Positions 17,487 to 25,914 of a DNA stretch of 64,000 nt are shown piece after piece. Position 1 is the stretch's first letter; the number at the start of each line of letters is the position of its first letter. This DNA comes from Billgrantia montanilacus (GTDB taxonomy: Bacteria; Pseudomonadota; Gammaproteobacteria; Pseudomonadales; Halomonadaceae), in the NCBI RefSeq assembly GCF_003336675.1, contig NZ_QPII01000001.1:310001-374000 (forward strand), in the 5' to 3' direction. The notes beneath the pieces are model-generated. The model did no database searches, was not told the origin of the DNA, and was given only the letters and a program-made list of their open reading frames with translations. Position numbers and translations under genes: made by a program.

Positions 17487-19250
17487 ATGGACCCTAAGCG
17501 CTACCTGCCCATCCTGCAGTGGCTGCCCGGCTATGGCCGCGCCACCCTGGGGAGCGACCTGTTGGCGGCGGTGATCGTCACCATCATGCTGATCCCGCAG
17601 TCGCTGGCCTATGCCATGCTGGCAGGGCTGCCGCCGGAGGTGGGGCTCTATGCCAGCATCGCCCCGCTGGTGGTCTATGCGGTATTCGGCACCAGCCGTA
17701 CCCTGGCGGTGGGGCCGGTGGCGGTGGTCTCGCTGATGACCGCAGCCGCAGTGGGGCAGCTGGCGCCTCAGGGCTCGCCGGAGTATCTGGGTGCGGCCCT
17801 GGTGCTGGCGCTGATGTCGGGGCTGATTCTCACCCTGATGGGGGCGGCGCGGCTGGGCTTTCTGGCCAACTTTCTCAGTCACCCGGTGATCTCAGGTTTT
17901 ATCACCGCCACCGGCCTGATCATCGCCGCTGGTCAGCTCAAGCACGTGCTGGGGGTGGAGGCCGCCGGCCACAACCTGGTGGAGCTGGGAGCGAGCCTGG
18001 CCACCAGCCTGGGCGGGGTGAATGCGCCGACCCTGGTGATCGGTGTCGGGGTGCTGGCATTTCTATACGCCGCACGTCGCTGGCTCAAGGGCGGGCTGGT
18101 CAAGCTCGGCGTGCCGGCACGGCCAGCGGACATGCTGACCAAAGCCGCGCCGATTCTCGCCGTGGCGATGACGACGCTGGCCACCTGGTGGCTGGGGCTG
18201 GACGAACTTGGCGTCGCCGTGGTGGGCGAGGTGCCTGCGGGCCTGCCACCACTGACCCTGCCCGGCTTTGACAGCGGGCTGTGGAGCCAGCTATTCGTGG
18301 CGGCCCTGCTGATCAGTGTCATCGGCTTCGTCGAGTCGGTGTCGGTGGGTCAGACTCTCGCCGCCAAGCGCCGCCAACGCATCGATCCGGACCAGGAACT
18401 GGTAGGGCTTGGCACTTCTAACATTGCCGCCTCGTTCACCGGCGGCATGCCGGTCACCGGTGGCTTCGCTCGCTCGGTGGTCAATTTCGATGCCGGCGCC
18501 GAGACACCGGCGGCAGGAGCCTTCACCGCCGTGGGCATTGCCGCCGCGGCGCTGCTGTTGACCCCGCTGATCGCCTACCTGCCCATCGCCACCCTGGCAG
18601 CCACCATCATTGTGGCGGTGCTGTCTCTGGTGGACATCGCTGCCATCAAGCGCACCTGGGCCTATTCACGCTGTGATGCCGCGGCCATGCTGGCCACCAT
18701 CCTGGTCACATTGGGGCATGGGGTCGAGAGCGGCATCCTGGCCGGGGTGACCCTGTCGCTGGCGCTGCATCTCTACTACACCAGCCGACCCCACAGCGCG
18801 GTGGTGGGGCGGGTGCCGGGCACCGAGCATTTCCGCAACGTGCAGCGTCATGCGGTGGAGACCGACGAGCGGCTGGCCATCCTGCGTGTCGACGAGAGCC
18901 TCTACTTCGCCAACGCCCGCTACCTGGAAGACACCGTGATGGCGCTGGCGACGCGGCAGCCGAGCCTTGAGCATATCGTGCTGGCCTGCCAGGCAGTCAA
19001 TGTCATCGATGCCTCGGCGCTGGAGAGCCTCGAGGTCATCAACGCCAGGCTCAAGGATGCCGGCGTGACGATGCATCTCGCAGAGGTCAAGGGGCCGGTA
19101 ATGGACCGCCTGTACAACACCGATTTCTGTCGTGAACTGACCGGCCAAGTGTATCTGAGTACCTATGACGCCTGGCAAACGCTACACGGTGATGGGGGAG
19201 AGCGGGGGACCGTTTGCGGCAAGTCGGTTGATCGACCCGCATCGGCCTGA
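17487..19250 (+). CDS. SulP-family anion transporter with STAS domain
   Basis: A 587-residue inner-membrane carrier. The signature PQSLAYAMLAGLPPEVGLYASI sits in the first part of a membrane domain of about 12-14 segments, and the C-terminal 130 residues form a cytoplasmic STAS domain (RVDESLYFANARYLED, then VNVIDASALESLEVI). SulP proteins move sulfate, bicarbonate or other anions. The location directly downstream of persulfide-oxidising enzymes suggests export of sulfite/sulfate or uptake of sulfur anions, but direction and substrate cannot be read from the sequence. Confidence 0.9.
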   Translation: MDPKRYLPILQWLPGYGRATLGSDLLAAVIVTIMLIPQSLAYAMLAGLPPEVGLYASIAPLVVYAVFGTSRTLAVGPVAVVSLMTAAAVGQLAPQGSPEYLGAALVLALMSGLILTLMGAARLGFLANFLSHPVISGFITATGLIIAAGQLKHVLGVEAAGHNLVELGASLATSLGGVNAPTLVIGVGVLAFLYAARRWLKGGLVKLGVPARPADMLTKAAPILAVAMTTLATWWLGLDELGVAVVGEVPAGLPPLTLPGFDSGLWSQLFVAALLISVIGFVESVSVGQTLAAKRRQRIDPDQELVGLGTSNIAASFTGGMPVTGGFARSVVNFDAGAETPAAGAFTAVGIAAAALLLTPLIAYLPIATLAATIIVAVLSLVDIAAIKRTWAYSRCDAAAMLATILVTLGHGVESGILAGVTLSLALHLYYTSRPHSAVVGRVPGTEHFRNVQRHAVETDERLAILRVDESLYFANARYLEDTVMALATRQPSLEHIVLACQAVNVIDASALESLEVINARLKDAGVTMHLAEVKGPVMDRLYNTDFCRELTGQVYLSTYDAWQTLHGDGGERGTVCGKSVDRPASA

Positions 19251-19297
19251 GGCGCTCCTTTCTGAATTATTGAAGTACCACTCTGGAGGATATCTAC

Positions 19298-19759
19298 GTG
19301 GATTGGATCGCAAATCTGCAAGGGCTTATTGGTGGGGTCATGATCGGGCTGTCGGCCGTATGGCTGATGGCAACACTTGGTCGTATCGCAGGTATCAGCG
19401 GTATCGTCGGCAGCCTGGTGACGACCCTACCCAAGGGCGACAGCGCCTGGCGCGGGGCCTTCGTGCTGGGCCTAGTCAGCGGTCCACTGCTACTTATGCT
19501 GCTGGGCGGTGGCCTGGGTAACGTGGCCGGCGCGCCTGGCGAAGTGGTCGGCCAGCCCGCCGGTGGGGTGGGGCTGATGCTCGTTGCAGGCCTTCTGGTC
19601 GGCGTGGGCACCGGACTGGGCAGTGGCTGCACCAGTGGGCACGGCGTGTGCGGGCTGGCACGGCTGTCGCCGCGTTCATTGGTGGCCACGGTGACCTTTC
19701 TGGCATGCGCTATCGTTACCGTCTATATCGTGCGGCACGTGTTCGGGGGTGGAGCATGA
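19298..19759 (+). CDS. YeeE/YedE (DUF395) sulfur transporter, first half
   Basis: A 153-residue membrane protein with about four to five hydrophobic segments. The motif GSGCTSGHGVCGLARLS (Cys111, Cys118) is the signature of the YeeE/YedE family, which passes thiosulfate or sulfur through a cysteine-lined channel. The start is GTG at 19298 with CTGGAGGA upstream. The next gene, whose ATG overlaps this stop, encodes the matching second half, so the two products presumably form one transporter that is a single chain in E. coli YeeE (TsuA). Confidence 0.9.
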   Translation: MDWIANLQGLIGGVMIGLSAVWLMATLGRIAGISGIVGSLVTTLPKGDSAWRGAFVLGLVSGPLLLMLLGGGLGNVAGAPGEVVGQPAGGVGLMLVAGLLVGVGTGLGSGCTSGHGVCGLARLSPRSLVATVTFLACAIVTVYIVRHVFGGGA

Positions 19760-20169
19760 AGACGCTGATGGGTTATATCGCCGGGCTGATTTTCGGCCTG
19801 GGCCTGGCGCTCGCCGGCATGACCGACCCGGCGCGCGTGCTCGGTTTTCTCGACATTTTCGGCGCCTGGGACCCGACGCTGATGTTCGTGCTCGGGGGCG
19901 CCGTGGTGACAACCTTCATTGGCTACCGGATCGTTTTCCGCCAAGAGCAGCCGTTGATTGGCGCGACCTTCCAGCTGCCTACTCGTCAAGACCTCGATGC
20001 CCGGCTGATTGGTGGTTCTGCCCTGTTCGGTATCGGCTGGGGGCTTTCCGGATACTGTCCCGGTCCGGCCATCGCCTCCATTGCCGGGCTGACGGCACCG
20101 CTGTTTGCCATGCTTGTCGCCATGGTGGCGGGCTGGTTCCTGGCCAGGGCGATTCCTGCCCGCAGTTGA
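19756..20169 (+). CDS. YeeE/YedE (DUF6691-type) sulfur transporter, second half
   Basis: A 137-residue membrane protein with four or so hydrophobic segments. LIFGLGLALAGMTDPARVLGFLDIFGAWDPTL is the conserved opening of the second YeeE half, and GWGLSGYCPGPAIASIAGL carries the third channel cysteine. ATGA overlap with the first half gives translational coupling. In other bacteria this split pair often accompanies persulfide dioxygenase and is annotated as a sulfur or thiosulfate importer. The start at 19756 is chosen for the coupling and because the upstream extension would overlap the first gene by over 100 bases. Confidence 0.9.
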   Translation: MKTLMGYIAGLIFGLGLALAGMTDPARVLGFLDIFGAWDPTLMFVLGGAVVTTFIGYRIVFRQEQPLIGATFQLPTRQDLDARLIGGSALFGIGWGLSGYCPGPAIASIAGLTAPLFAMLVAMVAGWFLARAIPARS

Positions 20170-20260
20170 CCTTGCGGATATCGTTCCTGAGCGCGCAGGA
20201 AGGCCGGGGCAACTCGGCCTGATAGGCACTTCGTTCACCTCGGTCGCCAGGAAGCCCTAA

Positions 20261-20959
20261 ATGCACGTATTGCTAGTCGAGGATGATCCCCTCGTTGCCT
20301 CTGGGATCCAGGCCGGTCTCGCAGTCTGCGACTTTGTCGTCGATCTCGCCACGACGCAGGCCCAGGCACGATCGATGGTGGCGCTCGTCGCCACCGACGT
20401 GGTGATCCTCGACCGAGGCTTGCCCGACGGTGATGGTCTTCAACTGCTCGAGGAATGGCGTGAAGAGGGTGTCGATGTGCCGGTGCTGGTGCTCACCGCC
20501 CGGGATGATGTGGCGGATCGTATCGCTGGCCTCCAGTGTGGGGCCGACGACTATCTGATCAAGCCATTCGATCTGGATGAGCTGGTGGCCCGGCTCAATG
20601 CGTTACTGAGACGTGCGTCCGGGCGCTCTCGGGACAGGGTAGAGCATGGGTCGCTGTGTCTCGATCCTGTCTCCCGGGAAGTGTCCCTGGAGGGGCAGCT
20701 GGTCCCCCTGTCACGGCGTGAGCTGGTACTGCTGGAGTCGTTCCTGCAGGCCCCGCGCAGCGTGCTCAGCATCGATCAGCTAAAGGATAGCCTGTATGGC
20801 ATGAGCGATGAGGTAGAGAGCAATGCACTCACCGTGCATATCCATCACCTGCGTCGCAAGCTGGGCGTGGGCGTGATCGAGACCGTTCGCGGCATTGGCT
20901 ACCGGCTTGGAAAGCCCGAAGCCGTTGGCCAATTCGCTCGACAGCGTCCGCAGCGATGA
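20261..20959 (+). CDS. OmpR-family response regulator
   Basis: A 232-residue regulator: receiver domain residues 1-115 with acidic pocket EDD (7-9), phosphorylation site Asp51 in ILDRGLPDGDG and the conserved lysine in LIKPFD, then a winged-helix DNA-binding domain (LVPLSRRELVLLESFL, NALTVHIHHLRRKLG, VRGIGYRLGK). It resembles the QseB/TctD/PmrA group. Its last codons overlap the kinase ATG, and the kinase in turn overlaps the cytochrome c4 gene, so the two-component system and the thiosulfate dehydrogenase genes form one coupled operon. The signal may be a sulfur compound, an inference from that arrangement. Confidence 0.93.
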   Translation: MHVLLVEDDPLVASGIQAGLAVCDFVVDLATTQAQARSMVALVATDVVILDRGLPDGDGLQLLEEWREEGVDVPVLVLTARDDVADRIAGLQCGADDYLIKPFDLDELVARLNALLRRASGRSRDRVEHGSLCLDPVSREVSLEGQLVPLSRRELVLLESFLQAPRSVLSIDQLKDSLYGMSDEVESNALTVHIHHLRRKLGVGVIETVRGIGYRLGKPEAVGQFARQRPQR

Positions 20960-22359
20960 GCCTGCGCGCACGGCTATTGCTCACCCTTGGGGTGACCTTG
21001 ATGCTGCTGTGGAGCCTTGCCGCGGCCTGGCTGATGCGCGACCTCGAGGAACAGTTTGTTGCCACCCTGGACCAGCGTCTGGCCCAGTCGGCTCGCATGG
21101 TCTCAGGGCTAATGGCCCAACTGCCCGAGGAAGCTTGGCTGCAGGCTGACCAGCGAGCGCTGTCGATTCCTCCAATCGAGGGGCTTGCCTGCCAGGTCCA
21201 CTCTCCGCGTGGCGAGATCCTCGCCCGCACCCATACCGACCTGGAGAACATTCTCCGTGTCGGCGAGCGGGGCCACAGTTACCGTGAAGCCGACGGCGTC
21301 ACCTGGCGGGTCTTCGTGTACGAGCGAGACGGCCTGACTATCACCACCGCCGATCGCATGGATGAACGAAACCGATTGCTGCGCGACGTGATCAAGGTGG
21401 CGGTGGTCCCTTTTTTGGTGGCTCTGCTGGGCAGCCTGGTAGCTCTGTGGTTCGGTGTGGTCCGCGGCCTGGCGCCGTTGGACCGGCTGCGCGAGTCGCT
21501 GGCGCAGCGCCATCCCGATGCCTTGGAGGCGGTTGCCGTCTCTGGAGTACCGTCGGAAATTCGCCCCCTCGTCGACTCGCTCAATGGACTGCTGGCCAGG
21601 TTGAACGCGGCGTTCATTCGTGAACAGCGCTTCACCAACGACGCCGCCCATGAGCTGCGAACCCCCCTGACGGCGACCCGCACCCACCTGCAGGTGGCCC
21701 AGCGCGTGGAAGGTCCGGCAGCAAAGGCGGCCATGGTCCATGCTGAGCAAGGGGTCGTTCGCCTCTCACGTACCCTGGATCAATTGCTGTTGCTGGCACG
21801 GGTCGAAGGTCGAGTGGATTTCGAGGCTGGAGAACCGTGCCGGTTGCGGGAGGTATTTACCCTGGCGCTTCAGGATGCAGACCCGACGGGTAAGGCCGAT
21901 GTCGAACTGCTTGACAACCTGCCTGAATGGGAGCTGGCCGTGCCGCGTGAGTTGGCAATCACGGCCTTGCGTAACCTGATCGAGAATGCGCTGCGACATG
22001 GCGTGAGCGCTCGCCCATTGGTGCTGGGTGTCGATACCGTACCGGCCGGTGTGCAACCGCCGACCAGCGTCACCTTCCGAGTACGTGATCACGGTACGGG
22101 GGTAGAGGCCGAGGCGCTCGGGCAATTGACCGGGCGTTTCTGGCGAACCAGCAAGCATCAGGGAAGCGGCCTCGGGCTGGCCATCGTGGCGGCCATCGTC
22201 GAGCGCTTCGGCGGTGGCCTTCAGTTCGTACGCCCCGATGATGGCGGGCTGGAAGCCCGTTTGACGCTGCCGGTCAAACGGCGGCAGGAGGTCTGGCACC
22301 CCCAGGCCGGTAGCGTCCTGCAAGGGATGCAAAACAATGACGAGAGTGATGCGAAATGA
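20956..22359 (+). CDS. Sensor histidine kinase
   Basis: A 467-residue inner-membrane kinase. First membrane helix about residues 5-25 (LLLTLGVTLMLLWSLAAAWL), a periplasmic domain of about 115 residues, second helix about 140-165 (VAVVPFLVALLGSLVALWFGVV), HAMP-like stretch, then the H-box FTNDAAHELRTPLTATRTH, N-box LRNLIENALRHG, G1 DHGTGVEAE and G2 GSGLGLAIV. This QseC/TctE-like plan fits a periplasmic signal. Its start overlaps the response regulator and its stop overlaps the ATG of the cytochrome gene at 22356, an unusual direct coupling of a sensor with the enzymes it probably controls. Confidence 0.93.
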   Translation: MSLRARLLLTLGVTLMLLWSLAAAWLMRDLEEQFVATLDQRLAQSARMVSGLMAQLPEEAWLQADQRALSIPPIEGLACQVHSPRGEILARTHTDLENILRVGERGHSYREADGVTWRVFVYERDGLTITTADRMDERNRLLRDVIKVAVVPFLVALLGSLVALWFGVVRGLAPLDRLRESLAQRHPDALEAVAVSGVPSEIRPLVDSLNGLLARLNAAFIREQRFTNDAAHELRTPLTATRTHLQVAQRVEGPAAKAAMVHAEQGVVRLSRTLDQLLLLARVEGRVDFEAGEPCRLREVFTLALQDADPTGKADVELLDNLPEWELAVPRELAITALRNLIENALRHGVSARPLVLGVDTVPAGVQPPTSVTFRVRDHGTGVEAEALGQLTGRFWRTSKHQGSGLGLAIVAAIVERFGGGLQFVRPDDGGLEARLTLPVKRRQEVWHPQAGSVLQGMQNNDESDAK

Positions 22360-23003
22360 ACAGCCTGAGTATTGCAACTAGTCTCGGCCTGTTGCTGGGC
22401 CTGACTGCCTGGCCCGCCTTGGCGCAGGAGGCAGACCCGGAGCGTGGCAAGGCCGCAGCTGCTGTGTGCGGGACGTGTCACCAGCCGGATGGCAGCGGAC
22501 GGCATGTCGCCGATGGAGAATCCTGGCCGAGACTGTCGGGACTGAATGCTGGTTATATTGCCAACCAACTTCATGATTACAAGGAGGGCCGGCGGCGTAA
22601 CGCCAGCATGCAACCGTTTGCCAATATGCTCGATGATCAGCAGATCGTCGACGTGGCGGCTTACTACGCTAAATTACCCGTTACCGATGGCCAGGGTGGT
22701 GATGAGGCCGATGAGGCCCAGCTGGCGCGGGGGGAGCAGCTGGCGTTGCGAGGTGACTGGAACGCCTACATCGTCTCGTGCAAGAGCTGCCACGGGCCCG
22801 GCAACGAGGGTGTCGGCAGTACGTTCCCCGGAATTGCCGGCCAGCACGCTGGCTATATCGAGAAACAGCTTCTCGCGTGGCAAGCGGGTGAGCGTGACAA
22901 TGACGCTCAGAACCTCATGGGAGCTATCGCCAAACGCATGAATGACGAAGACATTCGTGCCGTTGCGGTCTGGCTCTCACGCCAGCCCGTGGCGTCCGAA
23001 TAA
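22356..23003 (+). CDS. tsdB: Di-heme cytochrome c4, probable TsdB electron acceptor
   Basis: A 215-residue exported cytochrome with a signal peptide ending near ALAQEA and two c-type heme sites, CGTCH (Cys38-His42) and CKSCH (Cys142-His146), in two homologous halves (SGLNAGYIANQLHDYKEGRR and AGQHAGYIEKQLLAWQAGER). This is the cytochrome c4 plan. In several proteobacteria such a protein, TsdB, lies next to thiosulfate dehydrogenase TsdA and takes its electrons toward a terminal oxidase. Here TsdA is 12 bases downstream. The name tsdB rests on that pairing; as a protein it could serve other periplasmic donors. Confidence 0.82.
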   Translation: MNSLSIATSLGLLLGLTAWPALAQEADPERGKAAAAVCGTCHQPDGSGRHVADGESWPRLSGLNAGYIANQLHDYKEGRRRNASMQPFANMLDDQQIVDVAAYYAKLPVTDGQGGDEADEAQLARGEQLALRGDWNAYIVSCKSCHGPGNEGVGSTFPGIAGQHAGYIEKQLLAWQAGERDNDAQNLMGAIAKRMNDEDIRAVAVWLSRQPVASE

Positions 23004-23015
23004 AGGAAAGCCGAC

Positions 23016-24032
23016 ATGACGATTCGACGCAAGACAATGGCCCTGGCCGGCGCAACCTTGGTCGCGGGTATCAGCCTGGCCGCCCTGGCGGAATATGAGA
23101 CCCTGGTGGAACTGGGTTACCCGGCGCCGCGGGAGGGTGAGCTGGTTCATGTGCCGCCAACCATGCAGGACCTCGACGAGGCCGATATTCATCCCGAACT
23201 GAAGCAGGTCATCCGTCGAGGCCACGATCTCTTCACCAATACCCAGCAGTTGCGCGGCGAGAATGTCTTCAACGACATGAATTGCTCAAGCTGTCACCTG
23301 GGGGAGGGGCGGCTGCCGTTCAGCGGCCCGGTATGGCCTGCCGCCGTCACGCTGCCAGACTTTCGTGGCAAGAATCAGCACGTCAACAGCTTGGAGGAGC
23401 GCCTCGCCGGTTGCTTCGCCTACTCCATGAACGGTGCGCCGCCGGCCTATGGCAGTGACGACATGCTGGCGCTATCGGCCTACCATCAATGGTTGGCCAA
23501 GGGAGTGCCCATGTACCCGGACCAGCCGATCTATGGCCGTGGTTTCCCACGTCTCGACGAGCCTGAGCAGGCGCCGGACTACGCCCGAGGCGAGCAGGTC
23601 TACCTCGAGCAGTGCGCAATCTGTCACAGTAAGGATGGTTCCGGCCACTACCAGGATGGAAAGTATGTCTTTCCCTCTCCCTGGGGTGATGGTTCCAACA
23701 ACTGGGGGGCAGGGATATCGCGCACCTTCACCATGGCCAGCTTCATCAAGTACAACATGCCACTGGGTCAGCCGATGAGTCTGACCGACCAGGAAGCCTG
23801 GGACGTTGCCTACTACATCAATAGTCAGGAGCGACCGCAGGATCCGCGCTATACCGGTGACGTACGAGAAACTCGCGAACGCTTTGAGGCGACCTTCCAC
23901 AAGCACACACTTTACGGTACCGAACGCCAGCATGACGGGACGCTGCTGGGGGATCATGCCAACATGGGTGAGAAGAAAGAAATGCTGCCCTGGAACCTTG
24001 GTGTCCCACGCTTCGAGGATCTGAAAGACTAA
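23016..24032 (+). CDS. tsdA: Thiosulfate dehydrogenase TsdA
   Basis: A 338-residue exported di-heme enzyme that couples two thiosulfate molecules to tetrathionate, releasing two electrons. Signal peptide ends near LAALAEYE. Heme 1 is CSSCH (Cys90-His94) and heme 2 CAICH (Cys200-His204). Between them NSLEERLAGCFAYSMNG holds Cys133, matching the active-site cysteine that ligates heme 1 in the Allochromatium and Campylobacter enzymes. The typical segment GDGSNNWGAGISR follows heme 2. Cytochrome c4 upstream is its probable partner. The combination of motifs makes TsdA much more likely than a generic cytochrome; direction of catalysis (oxidation or tetrathionate reduction) cannot be told from sequence. 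Confidence 0.88.
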   Translation: MTIRRKTMALAGATLVAGISLAALAEYETLVELGYPAPREGELVHVPPTMQDLDEADIHPELKQVIRRGHDLFTNTQQLRGENVFNDMNCSSCHLGEGRLPFSGPVWPAAVTLPDFRGKNQHVNSLEERLAGCFAYSMNGAPPAYGSDDMLALSAYHQWLAKGVPMYPDQPIYGRGFPRLDEPEQAPDYARGEQVYLEQCAICHSKDGSGHYQDGKYVFPSPWGDGSNNWGAGISRTFTMASFIKYNMPLGQPMSLTDQEAWDVAYYINSQERPQDPRYTGDVRETRERFEATFHKHTLYGTERQHDGTLLGDHANMGEKKEMLPWNLGVPRFEDLKD

Positions 24033-24054
24033 GCTTGGGGAGGAATGTGGTCGT

Positions 24055-24089
24055 CAAGGCCCTGCCCGGTAAACCGCGCGGGGCCTTTG
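24055..24089. terminator. Bidirectional terminator between tsdA and dsbG
   Basis: CAAGGCCC pairs with GGGGCCTTTG around an inner GC-rich loop (CCCGG...CCGCG). Short T/A runs flank it on both sides, so it can serve the convergent transcripts from both sides. Confidence 0.7.
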
Positions 24090-24102
24090 CTCTTGAGCCG
24101 GT

Positions 24103-24858
24103 TCAGTGCGCCTCGCCGCTCATCATCTCGAGCAGTCGTGACTCCTGTGGCATGCCGTCGACTCGTTGCAGGCGCTCTTCATGCCGATAGATTGTGGACG
24201 GGGTGGCATAGAGTCCCAGCTCTTCGAAAAGCTGGTTGTTGCGATACACCTGGTCCTCGATATCGCGGGGCTGGGCCGATGGGTCGACATCGTCGCCGCC
24301 ACTGTGGTCATGCAGGGCGGCTTCGGGATCTTCGGCGCCCAGAAGGGCGGCTGCCTTGGCAGGACTGTCCTGACTAAGGATGCCCACCATGATATGGCGC
24401 AGTTGAACTTCACCGGTCTCGACCCAGGGGCGAACTTGCTCCCAGAACTGCCGGCAATAGGGGCAGTTGGGGTCGGTGAAGGTATACAGCACACGGGGAG
24501 CCTCCGGCTGGCCATCCTGAATCCAGTGACTCTCTTCCAATTGTTGCCATACCTCGCCTTCCTGGGGCGCCCTCACAAGTTCATCGAGAGGGGCTTCGGA
24601 GAGATCGTTGCCCTCGGCATCGATCATGGTGCCGACAATGGCATGATTGCCGTCGGAAGTGACAAAGACGGTCATCTCACGTCCCTGGTGGCTGGCGGCG
24701 TAGCCGGTAAGCCCGCTGGGGGCTTCGAATTCGCCGTGAACCTCGAGCCCCTGCTCGGTCAGTGCACGAACCGGGCCCGGCCAGTCGCCGGCATAGACCA
24801 TCTGGGCTGTGGCAATAGCTGTCAAGCTGGTAGCGAGTAGTGATAATCGAAAAGCCAT
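24103..24858 (-). CDS. dsbG: Thiol:disulfide interchange protein DsbG
   Basis: A 251-residue periplasmic protein: signal peptide (LLATSLTAIATAQMVYA), an N-terminal dimerisation domain, a linker, and a thioredoxin-fold domain with the active site CPYC (Cys132, Cys135) in TFTDPNCPYCRQFWEQ. CPYC, as opposed to the CGYC of DsbC, and the cis-proline loop YATPSTIY point to DsbG, which keeps single cysteines of periplasmic proteins reduced. It is the second gene of a leftward pair with the Lgt-like/TlpA gene, a possible electron donor. Its neighbourhood to tsdA, whose active site uses a heme-ligating cysteine, may be more than chance. Confidence 0.88.
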   Translation of the reverse strand: MAFRLSLLATSLTAIATAQMVYAGDWPGPVRALTEQGLEVHGEFEAPSGLTGYAASHQGREMTVFVTSDGNHAIVGTMIDAEGNDLSEAPLDELVRAPQEGEVWQQLEESHWIQDGQPEAPRVLYTFTDPNCPYCRQFWEQVRPWVETGEVQLRHIMVGILSQDSPAKAAALLGAEDPEAALHDHSGGDDVDPSAQPRDIEDQVYRNNQLFEELGLYATPSTIYRHEERLQRVDGMPQESRLLEMMSGEAH

Positions 24859-24903
24859 GTCGATTCCTTGAAATGGGTAGGAAGTTGCATGTTGTACGTG
24901 GCG

Positions 24904-25725
24904 TCAGCGCAGGCGCTCGAGGCCGTTGTGCAAGGTGGCTCGCGACAGTTCGCCAAAGTGCGTATTGCTCAGGCGGCCATCGGCGTCGTAGAAAAGCGTC
25001 GTGGGCATGGCCATGGACCCGGTAACCTCGCCAAGTGCATTGGTCGCATCGAGCAGCACATTGTCCAGATCAAGAGAGTGCTCCGTGAGGAATCGGTTCA
25101 CATGCCGGGCGTTTTCTCCCTGGTTGACGAAGACAAAGGTGATATCGTCGATTTCCTTCTGGGCCTGCTCGAAGACTGGCATTTCGCGGATACAGGGCGG
25201 GCACCAGGTGGCCCATAGGTTCACCACCATCGGCTGACCCTCTGTTGCTGCCAGCGACGGCAGGTCAGTAGGGTTGCCCCCAAGGGTGGCCAGGGACGTA
25301 TCCGGAATCGGTCGCGCGCTTTTCTCCATCAACATCAGGGGGCCGGCGATGAAGCCCCAGGTAAGGGCGCCGGTTAGCAGCGCGCCGGCCAGGGGCACCC
25401 GCTGGGCAGGAAGTCGCCACATCAACCAGAGAGCGTAGGCCAGACCCACCACCAGACCGCCAAGTGGATCGAAACCGCCGTCTCGAATATCCAGCATCGA
25501 GATCATGTCGTCGTAGCTGCCCCAGTAGCGAGTCACGAACAGCACTCGAGCTCCAGCCAGGCTGAGAAGAAGCAGGGTGAACAGTGTATCGGCCACCGGG
25601 GTGCGATGGCGTCGTCCGATCAGGGCTCCGGCCAGCAAGGCCATCCCGAAGGCCAGCATGACCAGCACCTGGCCCAGTGAGAACCCCAGCGGACCCAGGG
25701 CGATGCTCTGTTGCAAAGCGTTCAT
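24904..25725 (-). CDS. Fusion of an Lgt-like membrane domain and a TlpA-type thioredoxin domain
   Basis: A 273-residue protein with two parts. Residues 1-135 have about four hydrophobic helices (LGQVLVMLAFGMALLAGALIG, LFTLLLLSLAGARVLFV, GGLVVGLAYALWLMW, GALLTGALTWGFIAGPL) whose order and charged turns resemble the prolipoprotein diacylglyceryl transferase fold. The diagnostic Lgt catalytic loop (GRxGCFxNGCC) is missing, so transferase activity is not expected. Residues 136-273 are a periplasmic thioredoxin domain with WATWCPPC (Cys175, Cys178), a TlpA/ResA motif. A membrane-anchored disulfide reductase serving DsbG or cytochrome maturation is plausible. It is transcribed with dsbG and is divergent from the copper chaperone. 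Confidence 0.82.
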   Translation of the reverse strand: MNALQQSIALGPLGFSLGQVLVMLAFGMALLAGALIGRRHRTPVADTLFTLLLLSLAGARVLFVTRYWGSYDDMISMLDIRDGGFDPLGGLVVGLAYALWLMWRLPAQRVPLAGALLTGALTWGFIAGPLMLMEKSARPIPDTSLATLGGNPTDLPSLAATEGQPMVVNLWATWCPPCIREMPVFEQAQKEIDDITFVFVNQGENARHVNRFLTEHSLDLDNVLLDATNALGEVTGSMAMPTTLFYDADGRLSNTHFGELSRATLHNGLERLR

Positions 25726-25914
25726 GCAGCGCAGTCCTCCTATGACGAGCAGTCCGTCGCAATGGACTCGCCAGTGTGTCAGCTCTCGATTAACTGCCGG
25801 TTAACGCCGGACTGTGTCGAGTTGACGCAGCCTGGCTCCGAGGCAGGTAACGGCATAGTATGCTGCTCGTTTCCCCTCTGTCGTACAGCGTAACGAAACA
25901 ACAAGGAGCCCCGC

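Noticed and set aside
16047..17882. A 611-codon open frame on the minus strand opposite the persulfide dioxygenase region
   Set aside because: It spans three well-supported genes and their intergenic gaps, and its translation is Arg/Gln/Gly-rich without motifs.
24904..25725. Annotation as prolipoprotein diacylglyceryl transferase
   Set aside because: The catalytic Lgt loop is absent and the second half is a thioredoxin domain.
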